Positions 6,118 through 7,713 of a stretch of DNA of 7,713 nt are shown in pieces. The DNA comes from an uncultured Bacteroidales bacterium. Lineage in GTDB: Bacteria > Bacteroidota > Bacteroidia > Bacteroidales > F082. The notes under the pieces were generated by a model. The model ran no database searches. It was given only the letters and a program-made list of their open reading frames with translations, and was not told the origin of the DNA. The position numbers and the translations under genes are program-made. Location of the stretch: assembly GCA_905234765.1 (NCBI GenBank), contig CAJOIF010000087.1, forward strand, positions 1 through 7,713, read 5' to 3'. Every line of letters begins with the position of its first letter. The first letter of the stretch is position 1.

Positions 6118-7308
6118 ATGAACTTTGAATCATTAGTCGGACGTATCAATCAGGTGCAAGACATGTTGCAAGCACAAACTGCGCATGCCATAAATCTCAC
6201 AGTTACTGCTCGAAACTGGCTAGTGGGGTTTTATATTGTGGAGTTTGAACAGCATGGCGAAGACCGGGCCAAGTACGGCGAGAATCTTCTGAAGAATTTG
6301 GCGCAAAGGCTCAATAGACGAGGACTTGGTGAACGTAGATTGTATGAGTTCCGTTTAACTTATATCATATATCCGCAGATTGGTCAGGTAATAGCTGACT
6401 ATATCGCGAAAAACAATCGGCAAGACATTTTGCGGTTGCCGACCGCAAAATTACAAATAGTTGAAAATCTTGAAGATGGAAATTTGCGGTTGCTGACCGC
6501 AAAATCTCATGTAGAAGTGTGGCAAACGCCTGCGGATAGGCTTTTCAATAGGCTTTCAGCCACTCACCTTGTTCTCCTCTCCAACATAAAAGACCCACTA
6601 AAACGAGCCTTCTACGAACAAGAGACCATTCGTGGATGTTGGACAGTTAAGGAACTTGATCGTCAGATATCCTCGCAGTATTACGAACGCATGGGGTTGT
6701 CGAAAGACAAGAAAGGTCTACAAAGACTGACGGACAAAAATGTACAACAACTAACACCTATAGACATCATCCACGATCCTGTCACGCTTGAATTCCTTGG
6801 CTTGCAGTCGCAGGATGTTTACACCGAGACCCGATTGGAGACGATCATCTTGAATCATCTCCAGATGGTGTTGATGGAGATGGGACGCGGGTTCTGCTTT
6901 GAAGCCCGTCAAAAGCGCATCCTCGTTGACCAAGACTATTTCAAGGCCGACCTCATCTTTTATCACCGTATCTTGAAGTGTCACGTCATTGTCGACCTCA
7001 AGATTGACCGCTTCCGTCATGAATATGCCTCGCAGCTCAACCTATACATGAACTACTACAAGCATGAGGTGATGCAAGCTGACGATAACCCGCCCATCGG
7101 GCTGTTGCTCTGCACCGACTATGGCGAGACCACTGTGCAGTATGCCACCGAGGGTCTATCACAAAACCTGTTCGTCAGCAAGTATCGTCTTCAGTTGCCG
7201 TCGGAAGAAGAGATGCGACAGTACCTACTGGAAAGCGCCACCGAGGCCGACTGGGAGGAATACAGGAAAGAGAAAGAGAAAGATAATAATAATGAAAGGG
7301 AAAAATAA
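6118..7308 (+). CDS. DUF1016/YhcG-type PD-(D/E)xK nuclease
   Basis: 396 residues from the ATG at 6118; an upstream in-frame TTG (6097) is possible but adds unsupported residues. The N-terminal half (about 1-100) is the DUF1016 N domain (TARNWLVGFYIVEFEQHGED, then LAQRLNRRGLGERRLYEFRL). The C-terminal half (about 235-375) is the nuclease: E262 in FCFEARQKRI, D278 in ADLIFYH, D293-L-K295 in VDLKI and Q306 in EYASQLNLYM give the PD-(D/E)xK core, with Asp where relatives usually have Glu in the ExK position. NPPIGLLLCTDYGETTVQYA completes the fold. The family is often found next to restriction-modification and other defence genes; its target is not established. Two 23-base palindromic repeats encode LRLPTAK and LRLLTAK in the linker (105-111, 123-129). 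The C-terminus is a purine-rich tail (RKEKEKDNNNEREK). It has its own promoter. Confidence 0.88.
   Translation: MNFESLVGRINQVQDMLQAQTAHAINLTVTARNWLVGFYIVEFEQHGEDRAKYGENLLKNLAQRLNRRGLGERRLYEFRLTYIIYPQIGQVIADYIAKNNRQDILRLPTAKLQIVENLEDGNLRLLTAKSHVEVWQTPADRLFNRLSATHLVLLSNIKDPLKRAFYEQETIRGCWTVKELDRQISSQYYERMGLSKDKKGLQRLTDKNVQQLTPIDIIHDPVTLEFLGLQSQDVYTETRLETIILNHLQMVLMEMGRGFCFEARQKRILVDQDYFKADLIFYHRILKCHVIVDLKIDRFRHEYASQLNLYMNYYKHEVMQADDNPPIGLLLCTDYGETTVQYATEGLSQNLFVSKYRLQLPSEEEMRQYLLESATEADWEEYRKEKEKDNNNEREK
6427..6505 (+). repeat. palindromic 23-base repeat pair inside the nuclease gene
   Basis: 6429-6451 and 6483-6505 are identical but for one base. Each is itself an inverted repeat: ATTTTGCGGT (6427-6436) pairs fully with ACCGCAAAAT (6442-6451) around a 5-base loop, and TTTGCGGT (6483-6490) pairs with ACCGCAAA (6496-6503). 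The period is 54 bases, exactly 18 codons, so the frame is kept. Confidence 0.85.
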
Positions 7309-7385
7309 TATCTTTGCAGTCAATAACCCAAAAAGAACATACCAACACAGAAGATAACATATTGATATAAAGCGTTTTTGCTTTT
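7309..7385 (+). repeat. promoter/leader direct repeat, copy 2
   Basis: Begins at the base right after the nuclease stop codon with TATCTTTG (7309-7316), a perfect -7 box. No -33 TTTG lies at the right distance, since that stretch is the purine-rich 3' end of the nuclease gene. It shares the 30-base identical block 7325-7354 with copy 1. It ends in a small hairpin, AAAGC (7369-7373) with GCTTT (7380-7384), that copy 1 does not keep. It probably acts as the 5' leader of the helicase-like gene. Confidence 0.8.
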
Positions 7386-7389
7386 CAAG

Positions 7390-7499
7390 TGGACCGAAAT
7401 CTGGACAATTTCGAATACCCTAACGAGAAAGCGGAAATGCTCACGGTTTATCCGTGGGCTTTCTTGTTTTGGGGTATGGCAGTCCAGAGCCTCGGTCCA
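7390..7499 (+). ncRNA. strongly structured leader RNA of unknown family
   Basis: One long interrupted hairpin, paired by hand. P1 is 7390-7397 with 7492-7499 (8 pairs). P2 is 7401-7406 with 7482-7487 (6). P3 is 7415-7423 with 7469-7477 (9, one wobble). P4 is 7424-7432 with 7458-7466 (9, one wobble). P5 is 7442-7446 with 7452-7456 (5) and loop TTTAT. P3 and P4 are separated only by a two-base bulge; an 8x4 internal loop lies between P2 and P3, and an 8-base bulge precedes P5. A further hairpin follows at 7538-7550. The element sits between a likely promoter (7309) and the helicase-like start (7567). It could be a cis-regulatory leader, a processed small RNA, or an attenuator, since P4/P5 is followed by TTGTTTT. 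I do not recognise the family. Confidence 0.6.
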
Positions 7500-7566
7500 G
7501 ACAGAAGTTCACGGATTCTTTTTGTGACCCATCAGAAGGGCGAAGCGCTCAAAACGCCAAGCCATA

Positions 7567-7713
7567 ATGAGTACCAAGTTCTTCAATAATACCGAGACGA
7601 GGCTGATGGACAAGTTCCACGGCATCGCCTCTGCCATGGCCAACTTCGACATCTTTCATGCCGTGGTTGGCTATTTTCGTTCCAGCGGCTACTTCAAACT
7701 GCGCAAGGAATTG
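7567..7713 (+). CDS. helicase-related protein with PLD-like N-terminus, 5' fragment
   Basis: The ATG at 7567 opens a frame that runs to the last base of the window (49 codons). MSTKFFNNTETRLMDKFHGI continues with AMANFDIFHAVVGYFRSSGY and FKLRKEL. This strongly resembles the start of large Bacteroidetes proteins (about 1000 residues) that join an N-terminal PLD-type nuclease-like domain to an SNF2/DEAD-type helicase and occur with methyltransferases in restriction-like loci. Only the beginning of the PLD-like domain is visible (the VVGYFRSSGYFKLR strand-helix), so neither the HKD motif nor the helicase motifs can be checked. There is no Shine-Dalgarno site, as is usual for this phylum. The leader contains the structured RNA at 7390-7499 and a hairpin at 7538-7550 that ends 16 bases before the start codon. 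Confidence 0.68.
   Translation, partial: MSTKFFNNTETRLMDKFHGIASAMANFDIFHAVVGYFRSSGYFKLRKEL

Noticed and set aside
5936..6133. Minus-strand open frame that shares LSSVLVCSFWV with another at 7175-7360
   Set aside because: The shared peptide is just the reverse strand of the duplicated leader (6001-6089, 7309-7385); neither frame has a promoter or family resemblance.
7261..7308. Purine-rich GAAAGA/ATAAT run as a functional repeat
   Set aside because: It is the low-complexity charged C-terminus of the nuclease and needs no other explanation.
7390..7499. Structured element as 6S RNA or a retron RNA
   Set aside because: It is shorter than 6S RNA and lacks the large central bubble, and no reverse transcriptase is present in the window.
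7389..7589. 66-residue open frame (GTG start) over the structured element
   Set aside because: It coincides with the paired RNA, has no recognisable protein features, and overlaps the start of the helicase-like gene; the RNA structure explains the sequence better.

Overview
The window looks like a Bacteroidales chromosome (Prevotella/Bacteroides relatives; genus not resolvable from this sequence). Supporting signs are Bacteroidetes-type promoter elements (TAnnTTTG with an upstream TTTG/TTG box), near absence of Shine-Dalgarno sites, a type IX secretion sorting domain, an M13 peptidase ending in the IAPEERAAIW style, and an ORF6N-family gene.

Layout. (1) 1-1109: the C-terminal part of an M13 zinc metallopeptidase on the + strand, entering from the left edge and closed by an intrinsic terminator. 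(2) 1121-2353: a gene graveyard with an internally deleted MATE transporter remnant (+), a 55-residue Sir2 N-terminus (-), a frameshifted unrecognised fragment (-) with its own terminator, and a type IX sorting-domain C-terminus (+). (3) 2458-4999: an intact four-gene minus-strand operon with 26, 23 and 9 untranslated bases between genes, from a well-formed promoter at 5058-5088. Order of transcription: AlkZ-related winged-helix protein, lipoprotein glutathione peroxidase (Cys type), then two flavodoxin-fold proteins that both carry the CX2CX2CX5C motif of iron-sulfur flavoproteins. The likely theme is peroxide/redox defence plus DNA damage, which is inference. (4) 5000-5269: non-coding, with the operon promoter, 10-base repeats and a copy of a widely dispersed repeat. 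(5) 5270-7713: an accessory region on the + strand: an ORF6N pseudogene with two frameshifts and an internal deletion, a DUF1016/YhcG-type PD-(D/E)xK nuclease, and the start of a gene resembling the PLD-nuclease/SNF2-type helicases found with restriction systems, running off the right edge.

The most unusual part is the last 1.7 kb. The nuclease gene is flanked by two copies of an ~80-base promoter/leader sequence in direct orientation. Between the second copy and the helicase-like gene lies a strongly base-paired RNA element (7390-7499; about 37 pairs in 110 bases) that I cannot assign to a known family. The nuclease gene also carries two in-frame copies of a 23-base palindromic repeat between its domains. 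Together these suggest a defence-like locus with an RNA-structured leader. Its function, and whether the nuclease and helicase act together, is not shown by the sequence.
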